Positions 15,377 to 23,693 of a stretch of DNA of 28,848 bases are shown one piece after another. The notes under the pieces were generated by a model. That model worked only from the letters and a program-made list of their open reading frames with translations. It made no database searches and was not told the DNA's origin. The stretch covers positions 1 to 28,848 of the forward strand of contig JBBSBI010000048.1 in assembly GCA_038251425.1 (NCBI GenBank), in the 5' to 3' direction. The translations under genes and the position numbers were made by a program. Position 1 is the stretch's first letter; every line of letters starts with the position of its first letter. Origin of the DNA: JBBRRP01 sp038251425 (GTDB taxonomy: Bacteria > Myxococcota_A > Polyangia > Polyangiales > Polyangiaceae).

Positions 15377-18300
15377 TCAAGAATCCTGCAACGCTCCGAG
15401 CAGCGCCTCCACTGGATGGCGGGGAACGAAGCCGCTGAAGCGTTTAACTTGACTACGGCAAGAATGGCCGGTCGCGAGCACTTGGGCTTGGCCGCCGGCG
15501 TCCTTGGGCAGCTTCGGCTCCCAGCTCATTTCAAACACACCTTTGGACTCTTCAAGGTGCTCGGCTTCGTGTCCAAACACGCCGCACATGCCACAACAGC
15601 CCGTGTTTTCTAGAGTGAGCTCTGAGCCGAAAGCCGCGAATACCTGGCGCCAGCAGTTCTGCGATTGAGGCTCCGCTGTGCGCTCTGTGCAATGGCCAAA
15701 CAAGCGGTATTTGCGGCTCAAATGCGGCGCTTTCGGGCCCAGCTCCTTCAGCCACTCGGGAAGTTCGGTTGCCAGGTATTCCTGGAGCAACAGGATTCGA
15801 AAAGCAGGCTCAGTGCTGCCGAGCGCGTGCGGGTATTCGTCGCGGTACGTGAGCGTGACGGCGGGCTCAATGCCAACAATCGGAATTCCAAAGGTGGAAA
15901 CCTGTGAATAAAAATCCGCACCCTTTTGAGCAACCGAGCGAAACCAACGTAGGAAGCCTTTGACGTGCAAAGCTTTGCCGTTTGCTAGATAGGGCAAAAC
16001 AACGACGCGCCGCCCCAAGCGCGTGAGTAGATCATAGGTTGCGAGGGTGACCTTAGGCTCGTAGAAGGTAGTGAAGGCGTCTTGTGCGATGAAGACGGTG
16101 CGTGCTTTCTCTTCCGCACTGAGCTGAGCTAATTGTTCTGGATCGTAGCTGGCCGCAGCGCGCTCGCGCAGGCCTTGAGCCAGCGTGTTTTCAGCCAAAA
16201 GCGGCGTATCGACGATGCCCACCCAGCCGAGCACGCGTTTGGACCAAGCTAGGCTCAACAGGAAATTGGAGAGCTTGGGCCAGAGCACGAGCAAGCGCAG
16301 CACTGCCTCCAGGCTGGCCACGAAGTAATCCTTGAGCGGGCGGCGGTAGCGTGAATGGTAGTGCTCTAGGAATTGAGCCCGCAGATTGGGCACATCGACT
16401 TTGATTGGGCACTGCGTGGCGCAAGCCTTACAGGCGAGGCAACCGTTCATGGCATCATAGACTTCGTGCGAGAAGTCAGCAGGCGCGCTGTTGCGCCCTT
16501 CCAGCAACGCCGTGCTCAGCGTCTGTGTCTTGCCGCTCACAGCGTAGCCCTCGCGTGTCGCGAGGCGCAGCCATTCGCGCAGAATGCCGGCGCGCCCTTT
16601 CGGCGAGTGGATGCGATCACGTGTCACTTTGGAAGAGGGGCACATCACCGAATCGGGGCTCCAATCGAAGCAAGCGCCGTTGCCATTGCAATGAATCGCA
16701 ACGTCGTATTCGGCGCGCGCAGCGGGCGTGATCTGGCGATCAAAAGCGCCGCGCTTGGGCGCTTGGAGGCTGACGAGCTCATCCAAACTCTGGATCGGTG
16801 TGGCTAGTTTCCCGGGGTTAAGCTGATTGTGCGGGTCAAAAACGCCTTTCACGCGGCGCAATTCTTCGTAAAGTTCCGGACCAAAGAAGGAAGGCGTGTA
16901 GGAGCTCCGGTAGCCCCGCCCATGTTCCCCCCACAAAACTCCCCCATATTTTTTAACGAGCGTGACCACTTCGTCGCTCAACGTGTGCAGGAGCTCTTCG
17001 TCGGCTTCGTCGCGTAGGTTCAAGGCTGGGCGCACGTGCAAGCAGCCCACATCGACATGGCCAAACATTCCATAGAAAAGCCCATGCTTATCGAGCAACG
17101 CACGGAACTCTTGAATGTAGTTCGCCAAGTGTTCCGGTGGCACGGCGGTGTCCTCCACGAACGGCACCGGGCGCCGCTCGCCTTTAGCATTGCCGAGCAA
17201 CCCCACGCCCTTCTTGCGAAGCGTCCAAAGTGCCGCAATATCGGCCTTTTCGGCGGCAACCGTGTATCCGCTCGCGCGGCCCGGCGAGCCCAACTCGCGG
17301 TCGAGAGTCGCTGTCAGCGCACGCACTTTCTCGCTCACGACTAGTGCATCATCGGATTCAAATTCCACCAGATTCACGGCACGGAGCGGTGCTTCGCCGG
17401 CATCATTCAAAAGGTGCGCCACGGAATGCCAAATCACATCGCCCTTAGCCAACGTGACGATCGTGTCGTCGATGGTTTCAATGGCACCTGGATTGGCCTC
17501 CACCAACACACTGGCGGCTCTCAGTGCTGCATCAAAATCGGTGTAGCGAATGGCGATCAATTGCTTGTGCTTCACGAGCGGTGTGAGTTTCAACTTGGCC
17601 TCGGTCACAATCCCGAGCGTGCCTTCAGAACCACAAATCACACGCGAGAGATCAAACGTTCCATCGGGACGTTCTGAGTGGGCTAAATCGTAGCCGGTGA
17701 GAAAGCGTTTCAGGCGCGGTAAGGTGGTCGCGATGCGGTCACGGTTGCGTTCGATAACGTTTCGGACTTCGCGATAGATTTCGCCGGAGAATTCGGGCTT
17801 TTGGCAGGCTTCCTCAAGTTCCGTTGCGGAGAGTGGCTTGGTAAAAAGGGTGGTGCCGTCGCTCAGAACGAGCGTGAGTTCGAGCACATGGTCGCTGGTT
17901 TTACCGTAAATGCGCGAGCCTTTGCCGCTGGCATCGGTGCTGATCATGCCGCCCAAGGTGGCGCGATTGGAGGGCGAGAGATTGGGCGCGAAGAACACGC
18001 CGTGCGGTGCCAGAAATGTGTTGAGCTGGTCGAGCACGACACCGGGCTGAACGCGTACCCAACCGTTCTTCAGGTCCAGTTGGAGAATGTGGTGCATGTG
18101 CCGCGAAAGATCGACAATCACGCCATCGCACAGGGATTGTCCATTGGTGCCCGTGCCACCACCGCGCGGGCTCAGCTTCACGCTGCGGTGAACATCTTCA
18201 TGGCTCAGCGTTAAAAGCAGCTCAACGTCTCTATGGTCCTTCGGATGCACGACGGCGAGTGGCAGCACTTGGTAGACGCTGTTGTCGGTGGCGCTCGTGA

Positions 18301-18424
18301 GCCGTGTGGCGTAGTCGGTGCGGATTTCTCCTTGAAAACCGCGTTGGCTGAGGTCCGCTAAGAAGGACCGATATTCCACGGACAAGTGAGCGTTGGGATT
18401 GAGCCTCGGAAGCATAGCGGTCAT
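15377..18424 (-). CDS. YdiJ-like FAD/Fe-S D-2-hydroxyacid dehydrogenase (GlcD-GlcF fusion type)
   Basis: A 1015-aa fusion close to the length of E. coli YdiJ. The N-terminal half is a PCMH-type FAD domain (PLAVVHPKDHRDVELLL, LSPRGGGTGTNGQSLCDGVIVDLSRHM, FAPNLSPSNRATLGGMISTDASGKGSRIYGKTSDHV) followed by an FAD-oxidase C domain (FYGMFGHVDVGCLHVRP, WGEHGRGYRSS, DPHNQLNPGKL). A ferredoxin-like site CLACKACATQCPIKVD lies near residue 660, and a CCG domain (NTGCCGMCGVFGHE) near residue 940. Such enzymes oxidise D-2-hydroxyglutarate or D-lactate and pass electrons to the quinone pool or another acceptor. The ATG at 18424 precedes a second ATG three codons on. It is directly upstream of hisC. The substrate is inferred from family. 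Confidence 0.88.
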   Translation of the reverse strand: MTAMLPRLNPNAHLSVEYRSFLADLSQRGFQGEIRTDYATRLTSATDNSVYQVLPLAVVHPKDHRDVELLLTLSHEDVHRSVKLSPRGGGTGTNGQSLCDGVIVDLSRHMHHILQLDLKNGWVRVQPGVVLDQLNTFLAPHGVFFAPNLSPSNRATLGGMISTDASGKGSRIYGKTSDHVLELTLVLSDGTTLFTKPLSATELEEACQKPEFSGEIYREVRNVIERNRDRIATTLPRLKRFLTGYDLAHSERPDGTFDLSRVICGSEGTLGIVTEAKLKLTPLVKHKQLIAIRYTDFDAALRAASVLVEANPGAIETIDDTIVTLAKGDVIWHSVAHLLNDAGEAPLRAVNLVEFESDDALVVSEKVRALTATLDRELGSPGRASGYTVAAEKADIAALWTLRKKGVGLLGNAKGERRPVPFVEDTAVPPEHLANYIQEFRALLDKHGLFYGMFGHVDVGCLHVRPALNLRDEADEELLHTLSDEVVTLVKKYGGVLWGEHGRGYRSSYTPSFFGPELYEELRRVKGVFDPHNQLNPGKLATPIQSLDELVSLQAPKRGAFDRQITPAARAEYDVAIHCNGNGACFDWSPDSVMCPSSKVTRDRIHSPKGRAGILREWLRLATREGYAVSGKTQTLSTALLEGRNSAPADFSHEVYDAMNGCLACKACATQCPIKVDVPNLRAQFLEHYHSRYRRPLKDYFVASLEAVLRLLVLWPKLSNFLLSLAWSKRVLGWVGIVDTPLLAENTLAQGLRERAAASYDPEQLAQLSAEEKARTVFIAQDAFTTFYEPKVTLATYDLLTRLGRRVVVLPYLANGKALHVKGFLRWFRSVAQKGADFYSQVSTFGIPIVGIEPAVTLTYRDEYPHALGSTEPAFRILLLQEYLATELPEWLKELGPKAPHLSRKYRLFGHCTERTAEPQSQNCWRQVFAAFGSELTLENTGCCGMCGVFGHEAEHLEESKGVFEMSWEPKLPKDAGGQAQVLATGHSCRSQVKRFSGFVPRHPVEALLGALQDS

Positions 18425-18535
18425 GGTGGAAATCTCGGCGCAACGGCGGGCGGTAGCCTAGGCGAGCTTGCCCGGGTCACTCAACTTTGTGCTTCAGAGG
18501 CACCGAGGGCGCATGCTTCGCCGTGGATCGCGAGT

Positions 18536-20062
18536 ATGCTGTGCCAAGTGCGACAAGCCTTTCCTGCCTGGAGTGCTGCGATCATGCTGAGCGCGCTCTT
18601 TGGGCTAGCTTCGTGTAGTCAAACGCCAGTTACGCCCAGAGTCGTTGATCTCCCCGTGGCCCGTCCGATCAGCGCCAGCGCTCCCGCGAAATTGGTGAAG
18701 CACGTTTCCGGTGCTCGTGAGGCCGTCTGGACGTACGAAGTTGTGGCGGCACCCAAGGCTACCTCCTTAAGTGTTGAAGCAGAGTTTCCAGTCGGGACCG
18801 GGGAGAACTTCGAAGTGCTCGATGGGGGCTCAGCTTTCGTCGAGAATGTGCGAGTGCGTTCTCTGGCGGGGCAGAGCGCTCCCACAGAAGTGCCTGCTAG
18901 CGGGGGCGAGTGGAAGTTAACCGGATGTCGACAGGGGTGTCAGGTGAGTTACCGATTTCAGTTGCGCGAGGCTGCTCAAAAGCTCGATGATCGCGGAGCC
19001 GCTCAGTTGCTGGGCGAGGCGGTGCAAGCACCGGTTTCAACCTGGCTGTTACGGCCGATTGAGGCGCAGGCGGGTATTCGGATCTTGCTTCGCGGCAAGA
19101 GCGCTCAGGATGAAGTGTTCGTGACTGGGCTCGGGCTGACACGCGACACACGGCCAACGTACGAGGCGCACACCGCTGAGGTTCGAGACCTGCCGTACGC
19201 TGTCGTTGGCCCCGCACGACACGTGGTGCTCGATGATGCTCTGGAGGTGGCATTGACGGGAGCGACGCTAGCGCACGAGGCGGAGGTGTTGAATTGGGTT
19301 CGGACCGCTGCCCGCGTGGTCCGCACGTATTATGGGCGGCCGCCGATTTCACGGCTGTTGGTGATTTTGCACGGTGTGCAGGGTGCGCGCGTCGGCTCTG
19401 GCTCGACCACGGGAATGTCGGGAGCGTCCATTCTCGTGTCAATCGGTCAGTCGAGCACAGCCGAGACGTTAAGCGACGACTGGATCCTCATCCACGAGAT
19501 GATTCACACGGCATTGCCCGAACTTTCCAGTCATCGCTGGTTAGAAGAAGGTTTGGCCACGTATGTCGAGCCCGTGGCCCGAGCGCAATCTGGCTTGTTG
19601 ACGCCGGAGGCCGTGTGGCGAGAGTGGCTCGCGCGCATGCACCAGGGTTTACCCGGCGGCGACGATCTTGGGCTGAATAGCTCGGAAAGTTGGGGAAGCA
19701 CGTACTGGGGAGGTGCGCTTTTTTGTCTTTCGGCGGACGTCGAGATCCGAAAGCGAACCGGGAATCGTTTTTCACTCCGGGATGCGTTGCGGGCTATCGT
19801 GGATCAGGGTGGCAATATTGGCGTTATTTGGCCAATTGCGAGGGTGCTTGCGGTGGGCGACGAAGCGACCGGAGTGCCTGTTCTTCAAGAGTTGTACGCC
19901 AGGCAGGCGCTCGCTCCCGAGCACGTGGATCTGCGTGCGCTTTGGCAAAAGCTTGGCGTCAGCAGACGAGCAGGGCAGATCATTTGGAACGACACTGCGC
20001 CTCTCGCCACCGTTCGGCGTGGCTTGCTTCAGGGCTTGGGCACGATCACGGAGGCGGAATAG
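18536..20062 (+). CDS. Lipoprotein with peptidase MA-like (HExxH) zinc metallopeptidase domain
   Basis: A 508-aa protein from the ATG at 18536. Its signal peptide ends in a lipobox (LFGLASC), so it should be a membrane lipoprotein. The N-terminal half is beta-rich. The C-terminal half holds HEMIH at residues 320-324 and, 14 residues later, WLEEGLATYVEP, in which Glu338 would complete the zinc site. The short spacing and W-L-x-E-G-L-A motif fit the peptidase MA-like families near M61/M1. The preceding DDWILIHEM and following WGSTYWGGALFCLSADVEIR are consistent with that domain. The frame is open further upstream, but that part overlaps the divergent YdiJ-like gene. Its target is unknown. Confidence 0.8.
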   Translation: MLCQVRQAFPAWSAAIMLSALFGLASCSQTPVTPRVVDLPVARPISASAPAKLVKHVSGAREAVWTYEVVAAPKATSLSVEAEFPVGTGENFEVLDGGSAFVENVRVRSLAGQSAPTEVPASGGEWKLTGCRQGCQVSYRFQLREAAQKLDDRGAAQLLGEAVQAPVSTWLLRPIEAQAGIRILLRGKSAQDEVFVTGLGLTRDTRPTYEAHTAEVRDLPYAVVGPARHVVLDDALEVALTGATLAHEAEVLNWVRTAARVVRTYYGRPPISRLLVILHGVQGARVGSGSTTGMSGASILVSIGQSSTAETLSDDWILIHEMIHTALPELSSHRWLEEGLATYVEPVARAQSGLLTPEAVWREWLARMHQGLPGGDDLGLNSSESWGSTYWGGALFCLSADVEIRKRTGNRFSLRDALRAIVDQGGNIGVIWPIARVLAVGDEATGVPVLQELYARQALAPEHVDLRALWQKLGVSRRAGQIIWNDTAPLATVRRGLLQGLGTITEAE

Positions 20063-20100
20063 AGCCGGCAGGAACCAGAAAAGCATTGGTGGCTACTCAC

Positions 20101-20664
20101 TCATTCTGAGAGCCAAAGCGCGGAAAGCTCCAGCTCCACTTCGGCGAACGGCTCGGCGCGCACCAACGCATCATTGCCGTAGCTCTGAAGCAACACCCAG
20201 TTACCTTCTCCTCGACGATAAACCTCAAGAGTTCGAGCCCTTGGATCGACCAACCATACGTGGTTCACGCCTTCGCGCAGGTAAATGGGCATCTTTTGCA
20301 CTCGATCCACCCGTGCGGTCGAAGGCGAAAGCACTTCACAGATCCAATCGGGCGCGAGTTCAAAACTCGCCACATCCGGCACATCCGGCATGCGCTCTCG
20401 TCTCCAACCCGCGAGGTCTGGAACCAAGACATCGGGTCGCAGGTGAAGCTCGGGTTCGTAGAGAATGACCCAACCTCCCGGGCCACCGCGCCCACGTTGA
20501 AAGGGCGAGCCCAAATCCATTCCGAGTACCGATACGGCCTTGGCGTGTGGCCCGGCCGGACGCGGACTGACGACGAGCGAACCTTGGATCAACTCTCCCA
20601 CTACGTTGTCCGGAAGGCTTCGCACATCCACGTAAGTGGCGACTTTCGGTGCTGCGGAGACCAT
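20101..20664 (-). CDS. Uma2-family (DUF820) putative restriction-like endonuclease
   Basis: A 187-aa protein with the normal length and motifs of the Uma2/DUF820 family: ELIQGSLVVSPRPAGPH near residue 25, RPDVLVPDLAGWRRERMP, DWICEVLSPSTARVDRVQKMPIYLREGVNHVWLVDP and ARTLEVYRRGEGNW. The PD-(D/E)xK catalytic set would be the Asp in RPDVLVPD, the Glu in CEVLSPST and the Lys in VQKMPIY. Members are multiplied in cyanobacteria and Myxococcota and their biological role is not established. It converges on the metallopeptidase gene and marks the right edge of the ordinary gene-dense region; degraded genes begin immediately beyond it. Confidence 0.9.
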   Translation of the reverse strand: MVSAAPKVATYVDVRSLPDNVVGELIQGSLVVSPRPAGPHAKAVSVLGMDLGSPFQRGRGGPGGWVILYEPELHLRPDVLVPDLAGWRRERMPDVPDVASFELAPDWICEVLSPSTARVDRVQKMPIYLREGVNHVWLVDPRARTLEVYRRGEGNWVLLQSYGNDALVRAEPFAEVELELSALWLSE

Positions 20665-20732
20665 GGCTTCAATATACCGCCAATGGGTGCGTGGAGCACC
20701 AACCGGAAGAATGTGGCTCGATAGCGAGCGAG

Positions 20733-21547
20733 CACAGCAGGCCTTGAGGCTACCACACAGTTGTCCGAAGCTCTCGGCGATTCGGTGGCGGTCACTCTGA
20801 TCGACAAGAGCGATTCCTTCATGTTCGGCTATTCAAAGCTGGATGTGTTGTTTGGGCGCTCCACCGTCTCCGAGGCGCGCCTCCCCTATCGGGAGTTCGT
20901 AAAACCTGGAGTGCGCTTCTTGCAGCAAACCGTCACCGCTATCGACCCGGTAGCTAAGAGAGTCACCACCGATGCAGGTGTGTTCGAGACCGATCAGCTC
21001 ATCATCGCGCTTGGTGCGTGGATGCCACTCCCGGTCTCGAACAGGGCGGCAATGAATTCTACTCAGTTGCCGGCGCTGAGAAGTTGCGAACGATCCCGCC
21101 GACCGTCACTCATGGCAAAATTGTTATCGGTGTTTGTGCGGCACCCTTCAAATGTCCGCCGGCACCCAGTGAACGCGCCCTGCGTTTGCACGATTGTTTC
21201 AGCGAACGCGGCGTGCGAGAGCAGTGCGAAATCAGCATCGTGATCCCCTTTGGAACGCCCGTGCCCCCTTCTCCGGAAACATCACGAGCGCTAGTTGCCG
21301 CCTTCACTGAGCGCGGCATCAAGTTCGTACCCAGCCGGCGCGTGAAAGTGCTTGATTCAGGTAGAAAGCAAGTCATCCTTGATGATGGGAGCGAGCTCCC
21401 CTAGGCCGCATCGGCAGGGTTGACGTCGATTTCTTCTCCGGTCCCACTCCAACAGGCGAGTTTCAAGAACCTTCGACCACACTGCGCACCGAGAAAGTTC
21501 ACTTCGGTTCGAGTCGCCGCGCGCGCTGCTTCGGCAGGGCGAGCTAA
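20733..21547 (+). pseudogene. Decayed FAD/NAD(P)-dependent oxidoreductase (sulfide:quinone reductase / flavocytochrome c type)
   Basis: Homologous coding sequence begins without a start codon at GLEATTQLSEALGD, so the N-terminal GxGxxG strand is missing. It runs through SVAVTLIDKSDSFMFGYSKLDVLFG to LIIALGA near 21020, then shifts frame into DATPGLEQGGNEFYSVAGAEKL and continues to KQVILDDGSELP. A stop follows at about 21401. The sequence resumes in another frame near 21407 with GRIGRVDVDFFSGPTPTGEFQ and ends RCFGRAS with TAA at 21545, which matches the C-terminus of this family; the FAD-binding segment between (including the usual GDCA motif) is absent. There are thus at least three lesions: a 5' deletion, a frameshift and an internal deletion. 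Its stop overlaps the stop of the convergent VOC gene. Confidence 0.8.
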
Positions 21548-21939
21548 CGCCCCGCGAGAACGACCAGGTAACCGTCGAGATCGCGCAACCAGATTTCGCG
21601 GTGGCCTGCGTTTGGGTTCACGTGAACATCGGTCACGATCGTAGCCGCAGCATTTCTGATGCGGAAAATCGCAGCGTCGAGATCCGCGACTTCGAACCAG
21701 ACAGCGACGCCATTGCCCAAGGGCACGCCAGGCTTCGCGAAACCCCCGTGGTGGTGTGCTTCCTCAAGCGCGTGCAACTGCAGCACCATTCGTTCGTCCG
21801 TCACGATCCTCTCGTATTCGTCGCCACCATGGCCGCTCTGGGCACCGAGCACCTGCTGGTACCAGCGGCTTGCGGCAGGCACGTCGCGAACCGCGAGCAG
21901 CGGCTGAGACGCAACGGATAATTGTTCGGGTTGATTCAT
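21544..21939 (-). CDS. VOC (glyoxalase/bleomycin-resistance) family protein
   Basis: A 131-aa protein of usual size for a single VOC module pair. The first beta-alpha-beta-beta-beta unit is QPLLAVRDVPAASRWYQQVLGAQ followed by YERIVTDERMVLQLHALEE; the second is GVAVWFEVADLDAAIFRIRNAAATIV followed by GHREIWLRDLDGYLVVLAGR. Metal ligands of such enzymes usually include the His of LQLHAL and the Glu of REIWLRD. Substrates range from glyoxal adducts to antibiotics and cannot be deduced. The ATG at 21939 gives a standard N-terminus. VOC genes are frequent in integron cassettes, but no recognisable attC borders this one; its stop is embedded in GGCGTTAGC, shared with the end of the oxidoreductase pseudogene. 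Confidence 0.85.
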   Translation of the reverse strand: MNQPEQLSVASQPLLAVRDVPAASRWYQQVLGAQSGHGGDEYERIVTDERMVLQLHALEEAHHHGGFAKPGVPLGNGVAVWFEVADLDAAIFRIRNAAATIVTDVHVNPNAGHREIWLRDLDGYLVVLAGR

Positions 21940-22076
21940 GGTGCAGTCGCTTTGGCATGAGCCGTCACGCGGGCAGCGTAACGCCGGAGCGACGGGTTGC
22001 AAGCTGCCCTCCGATCCGTGCCTCCGCTGTGAGTCGTCGGAAGTTGCGGCCAAAACAAACCGATCCGAGGCCCGAC

Positions 22077-22101
22077 GATCGCCGGTCTCACTCCGGCGAT
22101 C
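22077..22101. repeat. GC-rich inverted repeat (9-bp stem, 7-base loop)
   Basis: GATCGCCGG at 22077-22085 and its exact complement CCGGCGATC at 22093-22101 flank the loop TCTCACT. No T-run follows on either strand, so an intrinsic terminator is not supported. It could be an operator or a transcript hairpin upstream of the VOC gene. Confidence 0.6.
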
Positions 22102-22313
22102 ACAGGTCAGAGGAGGCCCGGCTTGCGATCGAATTTGCAAGGCAATTGAAATGGATAGGGCGTACCTGCCGAAGTAAGAGGCGCAACTATCACGGTCTGG
22201 AGATGGGCGTTCAACTCGTTGGGAGATACGATGACGCAGGGCCGCGTCTTTTTCATTTCGCGCCCGCGAGTGCGGCGGGAGCGTTAAGCGAGCGGCCCTT
22301 TTTGTTGGTGGGA

Positions 22314-22337
22314 AGATAGTAAGCATGCTTACTATCT
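22314..22337. promoter_or_regulatory. 24-bp perfect palindrome, candidate operator
   Basis: The two 12-bp halves meet at the centre of GTAAGCATGCTTAC and are perfectly complementary, beginning AGATAGT and ending ACTATCT. Dimeric repressors of the MarR, GntR or AbrB-like kinds bind such sites. No regulator gene lies beside it, so it may be a leftover from a lost cassette or gene. The AT-rich palindrome stands out from its GC-rich surroundings. Confidence 0.55.
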
Positions 22338-22390
22338 GGTGTTCGACTTTGAGATAGCCGTCTGTCACAGTTTTCTTGCACCGCCCCGAG

Positions 22391-22965
22391 TCACTCGCCA
22401 GCCTGCAATCTGACGTACACAGAGAACCCGTATTCGATGAAGCCGAGCCGCTTGGCGATGTTCATGGATGGTGTGTTCTGGGTGAGGGTTCTGTACTGAG
22501 GTAGCAGGCCCGCACCGAGAGCGTGCTGTGCCGCGAGGGCGACCGCTGCTCTGCCAAGCCCGCGACCTCGCTGGCGCGGATCGGTGACGAGATGTGTGCA
22601 ATTGAATCATTCCAAACCTCGTATCCGGCAAGCGCAAGCAGCTGGTTGGCTGGGTCAACAATTGGTCCCATTCCTCGGGTTGGCATGCCGCCTGAAGTTC
22701 CGCGAACGCTGCGTGCGATGAGAAGGGTGTCGCAAACCGCGCATCACTCAGATCGAGCGTGCCCGTCGGGCCGTAGCCAATGAAGGCGGGGCCGATGATT
22801 TTGTCGACTAGCCGGGTGCAAGGGGAAATCAAATGCCGTTCCAGATGAGCAACATCGTTCCCGTCAGATTCACGTGCAGACCAGAGCTTCCGATCTTTCG
22901 GCTCGTTTAGGGTTAGTGAGCTAGTCGATTCGCGGCAGTTGGTCTTGAATGCCAGTGCGAGTCCG
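22391..22965 (-). pseudogene. GNAT acetyltransferase pseudogene with at least two frameshifts
   Basis: Three frames must be joined to read a GNAT protein. The first part reads IIGPAFIGYGPTGTLDLSDARF and AELQAACQPEEW; the second, after a shift near 22670, reads IVDPANQLLALAGYEVWNDSIAHIS; the third, after a shift near 22590, reads TDPRQRGRGLGRAAVALA and then YRTLTQNTPSMNIAKRLGF, ending RLQAGE at TGA 22391. The acetyl-CoA site QRGRGLG (Q/R-x-x-G-x-G) is intact in the third part. The start is unclear: an ATG overlapping the lipoprotein stop is out of frame with the first part, suggesting another lesion. The gene follows the lipoprotein gene directly. A functional copy is not possible without multiple recoding events. 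Confidence 0.75.
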
Positions 22966-23616
22966 TCATGGCTGATTTGGCCGAGCGCAGGGGCCGATGA
23001 GGAAAGGGCCGTCGATGGAAAGTGAATAGTCTCCCGCGGCGTCAGGTTCCGTTTTCGTGAACGCAATGACAAGGCGATCACCCTGAGCGAGGGGGCCCAG
23101 GGGTCCCGAGTAACCGAAATTGTCGCTGGAGCACAGAACTGGTGACCCGTCGCACGTATCGCGGGTAACCTTGAGCGTCTCCGGTGCCGCGTGCCGCGTA
23201 GCGAGCGTTGAGATCGTATAGCAACCCGCGGCTGGAGCGGTCCAGGAGTACTGGACGTCGCCCGCGAACGAGGGATCACAGCCGTCAGCCTTCACGCGAA
23301 GGGAGGTGAGCGGAGCCGGAGGTACGAGCTCACCAGTCTGCGAACCTTTGGATAGTGGTGCGCATTTTACGGATAAAGGGGGTTGGCTTGAATCGCCGCC
23401 TGCGCCGCCGGGGAATGAAGATCCATCGGCGGATGGAAGCTTCTCGATGAGCCCACAGGCTGACAGTGCGAGAAAAGGAACGACGAAGAGAAAACGCTTC
23501 GACTCTGAGAACGGCGCTGGGCGCGTGCGTATTCCGTCGAGGACGTGTGACTGTGAAATGCATGCAAGCCTGCCCGATGCGTGTCGTTGTGGGTCTTGCT
23601 CCAAGCTTGAAAGCAC
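22966..23616 (-). CDS. Small lipoprotein with PPC-like domain; start uncertain
   Basis: The frame encodes a lipoprotein signal, KRFLFVVPFLALSACG, with a good lipobox, a short Ser/Gly linker, and a beta-sandwich domain of about 110 residues with GDVQYSWTAPAAGCYTISTL and GDRLVIAFTKTEPDAAGDYSLSIDGP. This resembles bacterial pre-peptidase C-terminal (PPC) domains of Myxococcota surface proteins. The only usable starts are GTG at 23616 and TTG at 23604, which place over 35 residues before the hydrophobic core and lie inside or beside a half attC (23607-23625). The native 5' end may therefore have been lost by recombination. Secreted proteins of unknown role are common in environmental cassettes. 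Confidence 0.6.
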   Translation of the reverse strand: MLSSLEQDPQRHASGRLACISQSHVLDGIRTRPAPFSESKRFLFVVPFLALSACGLIEKLPSADGSSFPGGAGGDSSQPPLSVKCAPLSKGSQTGELVPPAPLTSLRVKADGCDPSFAGDVQYSWTAPAAGCYTISTLATRHAAPETLKVTRDTCDGSPVLCSSDNFGYSGPLGPLAQGDRLVIAFTKTEPDAAGDYSLSIDGPFLIGPCARPNQP

Positions 23617-23625
23617 TTATTAGGC
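23607..23625 (-). repeat. Half attC site (R''-L'' part), degenerate
   Basis: On the minus strand GCCTAATAAGTGCTTTCAA matches the R''-L'' end of attC B at 15 of 19 positions. The expected L'-R' half 60-70 bases further along the minus strand is not recognisable. It lies just downstream, in array polarity, of the inverted WG-repeat gene. Confidence 0.45.
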
Positions 23626-23693
23626 GGCACTGACAATATGTCCCAACAACAATCAGTGAGTTTTCGAACGTGGGGCTTGCTAGGATTGAGCAC

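Larger units (their letters stand above)
21940..22390. other. Gene-free interval with two inverted repeats
   Basis: Frames here give only unconvincing Arg-rich translations. The stretch contains a GC-rich hairpin at 22077-22101 and a 24-bp perfect palindrome at 22314-22337. It would contain the 5' leader of the VOC gene and the region downstream of the GNAT remnant. I looked for attC boxes: GCTTAAC on the minus strand near 22283-22289 fits an R'' box but has no matching L'/R' partner. Confidence 0.5.

Noticed and set aside
18386..18535. Upstream extension of the metallopeptidase lipoprotein gene
   Set aside because: It would overlap the divergent YdiJ-like start and place about 50 residues before the signal peptide; the ATG at 18536 gives a normal lipoprotein signal.
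21541..21550. GGCGTTAGC shared by the VOC and oxidoreductase stops considered as an attC R' box
   Set aside because: No L' box precedes it and no R'' partner is found; the overlap of two convergent stop codons explains it.
22270..22300. Possible attC R'' box (GCTTAAC, minus strand) downstream of the GNAT remnant
   Set aside because: No complementary L''/L' pair or R' box at the proper distance; a single 7-bp consensus match is not enough.
22365..23279. A 304-codon minus-strand frame spanning the lipoprotein and GNAT remnants
   Set aside because: Only its middle (IIGPAFIGYG to QPEEW) matches GNAT; the rest is out-of-frame translation of the lipoprotein gene and of the frameshifted GNAT end.
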